Source: Aquiflexum balticum DSM 16537
Lineage (GTDB): Bacteria; Bacteroidota; Bacteroidia; Cytophagales; Cyclobacteriaceae
Length of the DNA stretch: 64,000 nt
Direction: 5' to 3'
Assembly: GCF_900176595.1 (NCBI RefSeq)
Contig: NZ_LT838813.1
Coordinates: 1,488,001-1,552,000, forward strand
Under the pieces are notes generated by a model that was not told the DNA's origin, searched no databases, and worked only from the letters and a program-made list of their open reading frames with translations. This document shows, piece after piece, positions 55,149 through 64,000 of this stretch. The first letter of the stretch is position 1; every line of letters begins with the position of its first letter. The position numbers and the translations under genes are program-made.

Positions 55149-58100
55149 ATGGAAACAAACCACAGCTTTTATCGACACAGCAAGGTATCGGTAATTTTAC
55201 CTCTTTTGTTTTTTATCCTCCATATCTCCTTCACATTGCAAGCACAAGTCAATGCCTCCAAAGGAGTTCCCAGCTACACCAATTATGTTATTGGGGATGA
55301 TAATATTGCGGGACAACAAGTCTGGAATGTCAATCAGAACAAGTATGGGTTTCTCTTTGTCGGCACAAGCTCAGGTTTACAGAAATTTGATGGAAAAAAC
55401 TGGGAGTTACTTGCCTCACCTACCACCGAATATAATACCAATGTCAGGGCCACTTTGCTTGCCTCGGACAGCACTTTTTATTTCGGTTCTTTGGGTGACT
55501 TTGGAATTGTAACTTCTGATTCTACCGGCAAGGCTGTAGAAAGATCACTTTTATCGGGGTTTCCTGCTGATATGGTTTTCAATGACATTTGGTCAATCAG
55601 GGAGAGTAAAGGGAAAATTTATTTTCAGGCAAGGGAAGCAATTTTCATTTACACCCCAAGAACCGAAAATCAGACAAGCAGCATCAAAATTTGGAAACCG
55701 GATACAGAGTTCATGTATGGGTTTAGCCTGAATGGGACTTATTATACCCATCAAATGAATCTCGGATTATTTAGAGAAAAGGATGGAAATTTAGAGTTAG
55801 TCCCCAAAAGCGAATTTTTAGGTGAAGAAAGGGTGCAGGTTTTGTTACCCTATCAAAATCCGGATGAATTCTTAGTTGGCGCATTTTCCGGAGGGCTATT
55901 TCATTATAATGGGCAGGATTTCATTCCCTTTTATACTGAAGTAGACTCTCTCCTTCAGGAAAGAAGTTTGTACAAAGCCTTGGCACTTCCAGACGATACC
56001 TATGCATTGAGCGTATTGGGCCACGGTTTTTTTATTATTGATCAGGGGGGTAAAATCAAGTCCCACTTTAATACAAAAAATTCGATTACAGACCAAAGTG
56101 TCTACGCATTTCACTTGGACAACACTTACAATTTATGGGTGGGTACAAATAGTGGACTTTCGAAAATTGAAATTTTCTCGCCAATAACCAGATTCAATTC
56201 TAAGGAACATGAAATAGGAAGTCCATTATCTCTTAAGGCCAATGACAATAATTTATACATCGGCACCTCTACCAATGTCCTGTACATCGATAAGTCGGAT
56301 GGGATAGTCAAAAAAGTAGAGGGTATCCCCAATACTCAAGTATTTGGGCTTGCCGCAGACAACAATCAGTTGCTGGGCACCGGAGTGGGGATTTTAGAAA
56401 TCAAAGGAGCAAAAGCAACCATGGTCAAAGGCACAGAAAGCTTCCAGACCTTACAGGTGGTGATTTCTGAATTCCATCCCGGTTATGTTTTTATCAGCGG
56501 TGGATTTGGCATACAGGTTTTCAAACGGGAGCTTGCCAGTAATGGGGAGTATGAATACGAAAACATCGGCCCTATTTCAGGGGTAAAGCGCTCTGTTTAT
56601 AGCTTAGCAGAAAACAAAGAGGGCGAATTATGGGGCGGTACCCAAGCGGGGATCCTTTTTCGAATAGTTTTTGCAAAAACAGCTTCCGGTAATCTTGATG
56701 TGCCCAATGCCAGGGTGGAAGAGTTTAAAGAAAAAGACGGAATCAGAGGTTTGTCAGGCTTAGCAGTAGGCCCCATTGAAGGAAAGGTCTACACTTCCGG
56801 TATAGATGGCTTTTATTTTTTCGATTCAAGTACACAGGAATTTGAGCGCGACCCCGTATTTAGTTTTTCTGACGAAATCGCCAATATCAACTTGGATACC
56901 TATGGATTAGGAGTGGCGGAAACCGGCAATGTTTATTTGGATTTTAAGGGAGAAAAGCGATTGGCTACCCGTCATGCAGATGGCACCTTCATACTGCAAT
57001 CCTACCCATTCAACTTAATCAATTCCAGCAGAGTAGCATCTGCATATACAGAACCGAGTGGGGTAATCTGGTTTGGTACCGATGAGGGATTAATAAGGCT
57101 TGACCCGAACAAAGACTATAAAATAGATCATCCTGTTCCAGTGTATTTCAACTCCATTGTGGCCGGAGAAAAAAGCCTGGCACCAAAGGAGTATTTAGCT
57201 GGGTCAATTCCGAAAATTGCATTTAAAGGTAATGGGATCCGTTTTGATTATTCGGCTCCATATTTTATCAGGGAAAACCAGATTAGATACCAGACCTTCT
57301 TGGAGGGTTTGGATGAGGACTGGAGTAACTGGGAAGACAAGGTGTACCGGGAGTTTTCCAATCTTCCTTGGGGGACTTACACCTTCCGGGTAAGGGCAAA
57401 AAACACCTTTGGTACTGTCTCAGAGGAAATTGACTATACCTTTGAAATCTCACCTCCTTGGTATGCCACTTGGTGGGCCTATCTCTTATACTTCCTTAGC
57501 TTTGGTCTGATCGTATACGGAGTGGTAAAGTTTCAAACGGGTCGCATACTTGCCAAAGAACGTGAGCGCAATCTAGAGCGGGAAGTGGTTCAGGCCAAAG
57601 AGATTGAAAAAGCCTATAATAAATTGAAAGCCACTCAGTCCCAATTGATACAGTCGGAGAAAATGGCTTCCCTTGGCGAACTCACCGCCGGCATCGCCCA
57701 TGAGATTCAGAACCCCTTGAATTTTGTCAATAACTTCTCCGAAGTCAGTGAGGAACTCATTGATGAAATGAAGGAGGAGATGGAAAAAGGGAATATGGTT
57801 ATGGTCCTGGAAATATCCAATGACCTAAAGGAAAACCTCTCCAAGATCAAACACCACGGAAAACGGGCGGATGCGATCGTGAAAGGTATGTTGGAGCATA
57901 GTAGAAGCAATGCAAGCGATAAAAAACCGACAAATCTCAACGCCCTTGCAGATGAATTTTTGCGCCTGAGCTATCATGGGCTGCGGGCCAAAGACAAAAG
58001 TTTCTCTGCTGACTTCGAAACCGATTTGGATCCAAATCTACCCCTCGTAAACGTGGTAGCCCAAGATATAGGGCGCGTCATTTTGAATTTGATCAACAAT

Positions 58101-58436
58101 GCGTTTTACGCCTGTGCTGAGCTGAGCCGAAAGTCCTCCGAGAATGGTGCATCAAGCTACAAACCCAAAGTCACTGTCCAAACCCGTTTGGTTGAACTTG
58201 CAGGCAGTCTTGGTGGAGTGGAGATTTGTGTAAAAGACAATGGTGGGGGTATCCCAAAGTCCATTAAGGATAAAATCTTCCAACCATTCTTTACCACCAA
58301 GCCTACGGGTAGCGGTACCGGGCTAGGCCTTAGTCTGAGTTATGACATTGTCAAGTCCCACGGTGGCGATTTTAGGGTCAAAAGTAACGAAGGTGAAGGG
58401 ACAGAAATGATTATCTTTTTACCTATCGAAAATTAG
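55149..58436 (+). CDS. Regulator-propeller/Y_Y_Y membrane histidine kinase (kinase 7)
   Basis: 1095 residues. The signal peptide is preceded by a basic N-terminus (about 1-36). Propeller blades ([17 protein letters not shown] at about 62-78; [13 protein letters not shown]) lead to a Y_Y_Y domain (about 690-770), span (about 778-798), coiled coil, His851, N box, DNGGGIP and G2. Its dimerisation helix keeps the ordinary sequence [18 protein letters not shown], whereas kinases 1-6 have a longer repeat-like stretch there, so it represents the ancestral form. A 61-bp gap before it is the largest within the kinase run and could hold a promoter. Confidence 0.92.
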   Translation: METNHSFYRHSKVSVILPLLFFILHISFTLQAQVNASKGVPSYTNYVIGDDNIAGQQVWNVNQNKYGFLFVGTSSGLQKFDGKNWELLASPTTEYNTNVRATLLASDSTFYFGSLGDFGIVTSDSTGKAVERSLLSGFPADMVFNDIWSIRESKGKIYFQAREAIFIYTPRTENQTSSIKIWKPDTEFMYGFSLNGTYYTHQMNLGLFREKDGNLELVPKSEFLGEERVQVLLPYQNPDEFLVGAFSGGLFHYNGQDFIPFYTEVDSLLQERSLYKALALPDDTYALSVLGHGFFIIDQGGKIKSHFNTKNSITDQSVYAFHLDNTYNLWVGTNSGLSKIEIFSPITRFNSKEHEIGSPLSLKANDNNLYIGTSTNVLYIDKSDGIVKKVEGIPNTQVFGLAADNNQLLGTGVGILEIKGAKATMVKGTESFQTLQVVISEFHPGYVFISGGFGIQVFKRELASNGEYEYENIGPISGVKRSVYSLAENKEGELWGGTQAGILFRIVFAKTASGNLDVPNARVEEFKEKDGIRGLSGLAVGPIEGKVYTSGIDGFYFFDSSTQEFERDPVFSFSDEIANINLDTYGLGVAETGNVYLDFKGEKRLATRHADGTFILQSYPFNLINSSRVASAYTEPSGVIWFGTDEGLIRLDPNKDYKIDHPVPVYFNSIVAGEKSLAPKEYLAGSIPKIAFKGNGIRFDYSAPYFIRENQIRYQTFLEGLDEDWSNWEDKVYREFSNLPWGTYTFRVRAKNTFGTVSEEIDYTFEISPPWYATWWAYLLYFLSFGLIVYGVVKFQTGRILAKERERNLEREVVQAKEIEKAYNKLKATQSQLIQSEKMASLGELTAGIAHEIQNPLNFVNNFSEVSEELIDEMKEEMEKGNMVMVLEISNDLKENLSKIKHHGKRADAIVKGMLEHSRSNASDKKPTNLNALADEFLRLSYHGLRAKDKSFSADFETDLDPNLPLVNVVAQDIGRVILNLINNAFYACAELSRKSSENGASSYKPKVTVQTRLVELAGSLGGVEICVKDNGGGIPKSIKDKIFQPFFTTKPTGSGTGLGLSLSYDIVKSHGGDFRVKSNEGEGTEMIIFLPIEN
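58113..58132. repeat. Degenerate AERSRS-type element in kinase 7
   Basis: TGTGCTGAGCTGAGCCGAAA, coding CAELSRK, sits immediately after the N box as in kinases 1 and 5. It is diverged from TGCTGAGCGTAGTCGAAG, so this is probably an old copy. Confidence 0.5.
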
Positions 58437-58441
58437 TTTCA

Positions 58442-58615
58442 ATGGCAACTATAACCCAGAGAATAACCGAAGCAAAAAAAATTTACAAAATCTATTGGGA
58501 TAGCTACACCAAGGGAGACTTGGAAACCTTTGCTTCCACTTGGCTTAGAGAGACTGAAGAAGGGAAAGGAAGTGAGTTTATTTTTCAAATACCAATCAAT
58601 ACCGACAACAGATGA
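58442..58615 (+). pseudogene. 57-codon fusion scar: SnoaL-like N-terminus joined to a kinase C-terminus
   Basis: The frame is open and has a normal ATG 5 bp after kinase 7. Residues 1-36 (YWDSYTKGDLETFASTWLR) parallel the start of the next gene (YWTTYLKGDIETWATFLRD). Residues 38-52 (TEEGKGSEFIFQIPI) read like the last strand of a histidine kinase catalytic domain (compare [16 protein letters not shown] ending kinase 7). The stop overlaps the next start by 4 bp. The simplest reading is an in-frame deletion that removed the middle of a longer SnoaL-sensor-kinase gene and left both ends. It may still be translated. Confidence 0.65.
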
Positions 58616-61600
58616 AAGTAACTCCAGCGCTAAAAAAAGAATTGGCTCAATGGCTTGAAACCTATTGGACCACCTATCTCAAAGGTGATATTGAAACCTG
58701 GGCCACTTTTCTTCGGGATGATTATCGAAATATTGGAGGCACCAAGGAGGAGATATGGAATAGCAAGCAGGAAATCATTGATTATACCAATAGCATCTTG
58801 AGTCAGATGCTGGGAACAGTTGAAATCCGCAACCAGGAGGTTGAGTTGATTCCATATGGAGAATACATGATGGTGCATGAATTTACCGATATTTATGTAA
58901 AAGCCGAGGGTGAATGGATACTCTATAGCCCATTTCGAATGTCATCTCTTCTGGAGAAAACAGATACCGGCTGGATTGCCATACATCAACATGGCTCCTA
59001 CCCCGACATGAAAGCGATGGTAGGCGAGGCTTTTTCAATGGATGCTGTAAAGGCAGAAAATGCAAAGCTGCTGGAAATGGTAAAAAGCAGGACTCTTCAA
59101 TTGGAGATCGAAGCGGCTCTTGAGCGTGTGCGTGCAGTAGCCATGGGTATGAAAAAACCGGAGGATATGCTGGATGTATGCCAAGCAATTTCGGAGCAGT
59201 TACAGCAATTTGGGGTAGAAAAAATCCGAAATGTTCAGACTGCGATCATAGACGAAAACATCGGCCAATACCTCTGTTACCAGTATTTCACTCCTTATGA
59301 CAAAACCACCATTGAAAAAACAGAATACCTCAAAAGTCCGGTAGAGCATGGTATGGTCAGGCAGATGCTGGCCTCACGGGACGGGTATTTCATCGGTAGA
59401 CTCAGTGGCAAAGACCTTGAAGATTTTAGGATTCACCGAAAAGAAGAAAACCATTTTCCCGATCCATTTTTGGATAAAGCCGCCGAATTGGACTATTGCT
59501 TTTTGTCCATTGGAGAAGGCGGACTTGGTCTGACCTTATACAAAACAATGGCTGAGGATGTATTGACTTTGTTTAAGCGTTTTCATCAGGTTTTTTCCTT
59601 GGCTTACCAGCGTTTTCGGGATATTCAAAAAGCAGAGAAACAAGCCCGCGAAGCCCAGATTGAAGCTGCACTGGAAAGGGTCAGGGCTCAGACTATGGCC
59701 ATGCACAACAGCGAGGACGTGGGGAAATGTGTTGTCAAAATGTTCAGTGAACTCACCGCCTTGGGGGTGGATGAAGGTACCCGCTTTGGGATCGGCATCC
59801 TGAACCATGACAACGAAAACAATCAGCTTTGGACGGCCCGCAAAGATGGGGCGGAAGTCAACATGCATATCGGCAACATCAATATGGCCTCGCACCCTTT
59901 GCTGAAAAGTGCCCGTCAAGCTTGGAAAGAGCAGATTCCCCTCCACAAGTATGTGTTAGAAGGAGCAGATTTGCTGAATTACTACCAAATGCTCAATAAT
60001 GCCCCTGACTACAAAATTCAGATACCGATAGAAAAATTACCCAAAAAAGAAATCCAACACTGTTTCATCTTCGAGCATGGATTTTTTTATGCTTTCACTC
60101 CCCGTGAATTCCAATCCGAATTAATTCATATTACCAAACGGTTCAGTTCTCTTTTTGAACAAACCTATAGAAGGTATCTGGATTTGGTAAAAGCAGAGGC
60201 GCAAGCCCGCGAAGCGCAGGTTGAAGCGGCACTGGAAAGAGTGAGAAGCAGAACCATGGCCATGCACCATACCGAAGAACTCAAAGAGGTCATCCAGGTA
60301 GTATTCGATCAATTTGTGGGATTGAAAATCCATGTAGACCATGCAGGATTTATTCTGGACTACAAGGAGCGGGAGGATATGCATATCTGGCTGGCAGACC
60401 ACCAACAAGGTGTGCCCACTGAGATCAGCATTCCCTATTTTGATTCGCCGCATTGGAACAGTTACCTCGAGGCCAAAGCCAAGCAGGAATCTTTCTTTGC
60501 CAACCTGCTTCCCTTTGAAGTAAAAAACAAATTCTACCAGGATCTTTTCGAGTTGATTCCGGAATTGACGGAAGAAGCACAGCAAGCCATTTTCAGCAAA
60601 CCGGCACTTGCCATCTCCACCGTTTTGCTGGACAATGTGGGCTTGTATATAGAACATTATTCAATGACTCCCTATACAGCCGAAGAGAATAAGATTCTGA
60701 TGCGCTTTGGAAAAGTATTTCAACAGACCTACACCCGCTTTCTCGATTTGCAAAAAGCGGAAGAACAAGCAAGGGAAGCACAGATAGAAGCAGGTCTGGA
60801 AAGAGTCAGAGCAAGGGCGATGGCCATGCACAAAAGTGATGAGTTGGGACAGGCTGCAGAAGTACTTTATAAGGAGCTTCGTATACTTGGATTATCTGAT
60901 TTTATCAATTGTGGATATGTTGAAATAGACGAACAAAATCAGTGTCAGTACGGTTGGATGACGAATTCCAAAGGCCAGTCAATGGAAAGATTTTATCTGC
61001 CCTTGATTGGAGAACCTATTTTGCAAAAGCGGTATAACGCATGGAAACGCAAGGTGCCGGTCTTTTGCCAAGTTGTCGAAGGGAAGGAACTAAAGGACCA
61101 TCTTTCATTCGTTAATCCACAACTTGGTTCCCAAGAAGTTCGCGAACACGTTAAAAAGAACTTTCCCAGCCCTACCATTTTTTACAGTGGGAATTTTTCC
61201 GACGGTTATCTCAGTTTTATCACAGGAACTCCAATTGGTTCCGATGGTGAATTACTTTTGAATAAATTTACAAGGGTTTTTGAGATGACCTACAAACGCT
61301 TCCTTGACCTTCGAAAAGCAGAAGCACAGGCTAGGGAATCACAGATCGAAGCAGGGTTGGAGCGAGTGCGATCCAGAACTATGGCCATGCAGAAAAGTGA
61401 GGAACTAGCTGAAGTTTCAATCAATTTGTTTGAACAGGTTGAAAAACTTGGCATTAAGACCTGGTCAACCGGTTTTAATGTTTGGTTGGAAGGTGATACA
61501 TCCTACATTGACTGGGTAGTCAATAGTGCAAGCAGAAAATTTATAGAACCCTACAAAGTTGATCTTAGCGTGCATCCTTCCTTCATGGAGATAAGTCGCG

Positions 61601-64000
61601 CTAAAAAACAAGGAGATGATTTTTTTGTACATGAAACTGAAGGTGAAACGTTAGAGGAACTTTATCGCCTTCTTTCCCAGATGGCGAAAACTCAATTTCA
61701 GGATATTGTTAAAGCAGGTTTTCAACTGCCAGAACATCAAATTAATCACTATGTATTTGGTTCTAAGGTGAGCCTGATGTTTATAACTTTCGATCCTTGT
61801 CCTGAAGCCCATGATATTTTCAAACGCTTCGGAAAAGTCTTCGAACAAACCTATACCCGATTTTTGGATCTTCAAAGAGCAGAAGCACAGGCAAGGGAAG
61901 CACAGATAGAAGCGGCACTGGAAAAAGTCCGTTCCCGGTCCTTGGCCATGCATAAAAGTGATGAGCTAAAAGAAGTGGTCTCTGTTCTTTTCGAAAAATT
62001 AAAAGACCTGCAAATCCCATTTACTGCCGTTGGCATCGCCACAAACATTGAAGGCTCAAAAGATTTAAATGCTTTTGTCTGCGGTCAAAATGAAGCCGGC
62101 CTGGTCATCACTAATTATCGTCTTCCTTACTTTGATAATCCGGTACCGAAAGATTTGTACAGCGCCATTGAAAAGCAATTGGATTATTTTGTGGGGCATT
62201 ATTCAAAAGAAGAAAAAGATTCCTTCTATGAGTATGTAATTGAACACACGGATGAATTCAGGCATTTGCCCGAGGATATCAAGCGCATGATATTCGATAG
62301 CACCAACTATACCATTTCCATGGTCTCGGTTAAGAATGCAGTTTTTAATGTCAATGATTTTGAAGGGAAGGTTTTAGCTGAAAGTGAAATCGACATCATC
62401 AAGCGATTTGCTAGAGTTTTTGACCAGGCTTATATCCGCTTCCTTGATCTCCAGAAAGCTGAAGCACAAGCGAGGGAAGCACAGATTGAAGCGGGATTGG
62501 AACGGGTACGTTCCAAAAGTTTGGCGATGCATAAAACTGCTGAATTACAAAGTGTGATCCATACAGTTCATCAGGAGTTGCTTAATCTGAACATATCCAT
62601 TTCCGGCGGATCTTTTATTGTCATCAACAGTGAAATTGATAATGAAATCCAATGTTGGGGTTCGGGCGGAACTGCTGACACTTCGGATAGGGTCCATATC
62701 CCCCACTTTGAAAAACCATTCTATACTCATCTATTAAACGGGATAAAAAACGGTCCTAATTTTTTTACCGAGGAATACACCCAAGAAGAGAAAATAGAAT
62801 TTTTCACCTTTTTATTTCACCACGAGCCTTGGTCAAAACTGAGTGCCAAAGAGAAAAAAAATACGCTATCAGCACCGGGCGGATATACCCGCTCTTGTGC
62901 AGTAGCTAAGCATACAAGTATTTTTATAATCAACCACTTTGGAGAAAAATTTTCTGAAGCTGAAAATGCTATTCTCAAACGTTTCGGTAAAGTCTTTGAG
63001 CAATCTTACACCCGCTTTCTTGACCTCCAAAAAGCCGAAGCACAGGCAAGGGAAGCAGAAATTCAGTTGGCCTTGGAAAGGGTTCGTGCCCGTACAATGG
63101 CCATGCAAAAAAGCGACGAGTTGAGAGAAACTATCGGAATTATTTTCGAGCAATTGGTAAAACTAGGGTTCGATGTAAGACAATGCTCGGTCAGCCTCAT
63201 AGACCATGAAAAAAGAGAAATAGAGTCTTTCCAATCAGCAGAAGTACTGTCTGTTCTTCCTCAAAGTATCAAAACGCCATTTATCGAAGGCCCTTTATTT
63301 GATAAATTGGTAAAAGGAGGGATTTTTAATAAAAGTGGCTACACAGTAAACATTCTGGAAGGTGAAGATAAGGTAGCATTTGACGACTATATCTTTCAAT
63401 ACACTCCTTTTCAGTTTGCACCGGAAGAGGTGGCTGCCTTCATGCGAAGCGTCAAGAAGCTGATAATCTGTAGAGCACATATGAGCTTCGGTTTTGTTGA
63501 AATAGTGACCAATGACGAACCCATTTCATCAGAGGAAGCCGACATACTGCAGCGATTAAGTCAGGTATTTGAACAAACCTATATTCGTTTCCTTGATCTG
63601 CAAAAAGCAGAAGCACAGGCAAGGGAAGCTCAGATTGAGGCAGCTTTGGAAAGAGTGAGAAGTAGAAGTATGGCCATGCGCAAAAGTGAGGAACTGGCGG
63701 ATCTTTCCCTTGAGTTGGTAAAGCAAGTTCAGGCTTTAGGGGTTGCAACCTGGTTTTGTGCATTTAATATTTACATGGAAGACGGAAGTGGCTCTTTGGA
63801 ATGGGGCAGCAATGGCGAAGGCACGTTTCCAAGGTACGTTACTCCGCGGGAGGGAATATTTCTCCGCTATTACGAGGCTGGTCAGCAAGGTGAATCCTTA
63901 CTTGTAAATGAAATTGGAGCCAATGAATGCCCCGCTCACTATGATTATTTGTGCAGCTTACCAGGGGTCGGCGATCAGCTCCTTAAAATGAAAGAAGCTG
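58612..64000 (+). CDS. Giant multi-sensor protein: SnoaL-like domain plus tandem GAF-like units (runs off the right edge)
   Basis: The frame is open for 1796 codons with no stop, so it is partial at the 3' end. Residues 1-140 form an NTF2/SnoaL-like domain (DIETWATFLRDDYRN; the strand region around GEWILYSPFR). Then come helical linkers with consensus KAEAQAREAQIEAALERVRS followed by MAMHKSEEL, at about 59050, 59611, 60169, 60732, 61294, 61855, 62434, 63010 and 63583. Between successive linkers lie about 150-residue alpha/beta units, GAF-like by size, secondary structure and context, but mutually divergent. Eight are complete and a ninth is cut. There is no signal peptide or membrane span, so it is cytoplasmic. 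A C-terminal kinase beyond the window is predicted from the scar upstream. Similar repeated-linker sensors occur in other Bacteroidota kinases. Confidence 0.85.
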   Translation, partial: MKVTPALKKELAQWLETYWTTYLKGDIETWATFLRDDYRNIGGTKEEIWNSKQEIIDYTNSILSQMLGTVEIRNQEVELIPYGEYMMVHEFTDIYVKAEGEWILYSPFRMSSLLEKTDTGWIAIHQHGSYPDMKAMVGEAFSMDAVKAENAKLLEMVKSRTLQLEIEAALERVRAVAMGMKKPEDMLDVCQAISEQLQQFGVEKIRNVQTAIIDENIGQYLCYQYFTPYDKTTIEKTEYLKSPVEHGMVRQMLASRDGYFIGRLSGKDLEDFRIHRKEENHFPDPFLDKAAELDYCFLSIGEGGLGLTLYKTMAEDVLTLFKRFHQVFSLAYQRFRDIQKAEKQAREAQIEAALERVRAQTMAMHNSEDVGKCVVKMFSELTALGVDEGTRFGIGILNHDNENNQLWTARKDGAEVNMHIGNINMASHPLLKSARQAWKEQIPLHKYVLEGADLLNYYQMLNNAPDYKIQIPIEKLPKKEIQHCFIFEHGFFYAFTPREFQSELIHITKRFSSLFEQTYRRYLDLVKAEAQAREAQVEAALERVRSRTMAMHHTEELKEVIQVVFDQFVGLKIHVDHAGFILDYKEREDMHIWLADHQQGVPTEISIPYFDSPHWNSYLEAKAKQESFFANLLPFEVKNKFYQDLFELIPELTEEAQQAIFSKPALAISTVLLDNVGLYIEHYSMTPYTAEENKILMRFGKVFQQTYTRFLDLQKAEEQAREAQIEAGLERVRARAMAMHKSDELGQAAEVLYKELRILGLSDFINCGYVEIDEQNQCQYGWMTNSKGQSMERFYLPLIGEPILQKRYNAWKRKVPVFCQVVEGKELKDHLSFVNPQLGSQEVREHVKKNFPSPTIFYSGNFSDGYLSFITGTPIGSDGELLLNKFTRVFEMTYKRFLDLRKAEAQARESQIEAGLERVRSRTMAMQKSEELAEVSINLFEQVEKLGIKTWSTGFNVWLEGDTSYIDWVVNSASRKFIEPYKVDLSVHPSFMEISRAKKQGDDFFVHETEGETLEELYRLLSQMAKTQFQDIVKAGFQLPEHQINHYVFGSKVSLMFITFDPCPEAHDIFKRFGKVFEQTYTRFLDLQRAEAQAREAQIEAALEKVRSRSLAMHKSDELKEVVSVLFEKLKDLQIPFTAVGIATNIEGSKDLNAFVCGQNEAGLVITNYRLPYFDNPVPKDLYSAIEKQLDYFVGHYSKEEKDSFYEYVIEHTDEFRHLPEDIKRMIFDSTNYTISMVSVKNAVFNVNDFEGKVLAESEIDIIKRFARVFDQAYIRFLDLQKAEAQAREAQIEAGLERVRSKSLAMHKTAELQSVIHTVHQELLNLNISISGGSFIVINSEIDNEIQCWGSGGTADTSDRVHIPHFEKPFYTHLLNGIKNGPNFFTEEYTQEEKIEFFTFLFHHEPWSKLSAKEKKNTLSAPGGYTRSCAVAKHTSIFIINHFGEKFSEAENAILKRFGKVFEQSYTRFLDLQKAEAQAREAEIQLALERVRARTMAMQKSDELRETIGIIFEQLVKLGFDVRQCSVSLIDHEKREIESFQSAEVLSVLPQSIKTPFIEGPLFDKLVKGGIFNKSGYTVNILEGEDKVAFDDYIFQYTPFQFAPEEVAAFMRSVKKLIICRAHMSFGFVEIVTNDEPISSEEADILQRLSQVFEQTYIRFLDLQKAEAQAREAQIEAALERVRSRSMAMRKSEELADLSLELVKQVQALGVATWFCAFNIYMEDGSGSLEWGSNGEGTFPRYVTPREGIFLRYYEAGQQGESLLVNEIGANECPAHYDYLCSLPGVGDQLLKMKEA

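Noticed and set aside
40888-58436. HTCS hybrid two-component systems for polysaccharide utilisation
   Set aside because: The propeller/Y_Y_Y sensors match, but receiver and AraC domains are absent and there are no SusC/SusD or glycoside hydrolase genes nearby.
59536-63763. Series of minus-strand frames with repeated HGHxxxxxPFQC-like text opposite the giant sensor
   Set aside because: They are reverse-complement images of the repeated linkers (AALERVR...MAMH) of the plus-strand frame, which is open over the whole interval.
58612-64000. The nine-fold periodicity as a CRISPR or VNTR array
   Set aside because: The period is about 560-580 bp with coding-type variation, and the repeat is a protein linker rather than a short DNA repeat.

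Overview
The window looks like a chromosomal segment of a Bacteroidota bacterium, most likely class Cytophagia and plausibly family Cyclobacteriaceae. This rests on many DUF6090-type membrane proteins, regulator-propeller/Y_Y_Y histidine kinases, TPR histidine kinases of the [13 protein letters not shown] type, secreted SnoaL-like proteins, a near-total lack of Shine-Dalgarno sites, moderate AT-richness, and several classes of short interspersed palindromes. The genus call is inference. I saw no rRNA, tRNA, CRISPR array or intact transposase.

Layout. (1) 1-5500: a tandem array of DUF6090-like single-span membrane proteins in the order A-A-B, A-A-B, A-A. Several copies are decaying: one is internally deleted, one carries a nonsense codon, and one is destroyed by two small palindromic insertions. 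(2) 5557-9348: a two-gene molybdenum hydroxylase (IorA/IorB-like), a small coiled-coil protein and another DUF6090 copy. (3) 9562-30621: ordinary housekeeping and accessory genes: an amidase lipoprotein, an aminotransferase/GNAT pair, a copper amine oxidase, a serine hydrolase, a giant AsmA-like protein with an MscS-type channel, a membrane-bound AraC regulator, an AI-2E-type permease, a SnoaL-like secreted protein and CysQ. (4) 30846 to the right edge: a lone receiver protein, then about 32.5 kb of same-strand genes that mostly overlap by 4 bp or are separated by 1-11 bp. This holds seven membrane histidine kinases with different sensors (TPR, 7TM-HAMP, beta-propeller), three paralogous pore-loop channels with large periplasmic domains, two more DUF6090 proteins, a 57-codon fusion scar, and a very long open frame (58612 to the window end, no stop) with an N-terminal SnoaL-like domain followed by eight complete and a ninth partial sensor unit separated by nearly identical helical linkers.

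The most striking signals are of three kinds. First, short palindromic elements are inserted in frame into genes: a 21-nt, 7-codon element in two DUF6090 copies, and several element classes piled into the same loop (between N box and G1 box) of six of the seven kinases. This resembles the Rickettsia palindromic elements in behaviour. Second, there is a family of putative potassium-channel-like proteins with a GFGE filter and a large periplasmic domain, embedded in the kinase cluster. Third, the 57-codon scar joins a SnoaL-like N-terminus to a kinase C-terminus, which predicts that the giant gene running off the right edge ends in a histidine kinase.

Working model (inference): the right half is a multi-input membrane sensory locus whose paralogs exchange sequence by gene conversion. 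Its seven kinases carry no receiver domains, and the only receiver gene seen here is the output-less protein at 30846.
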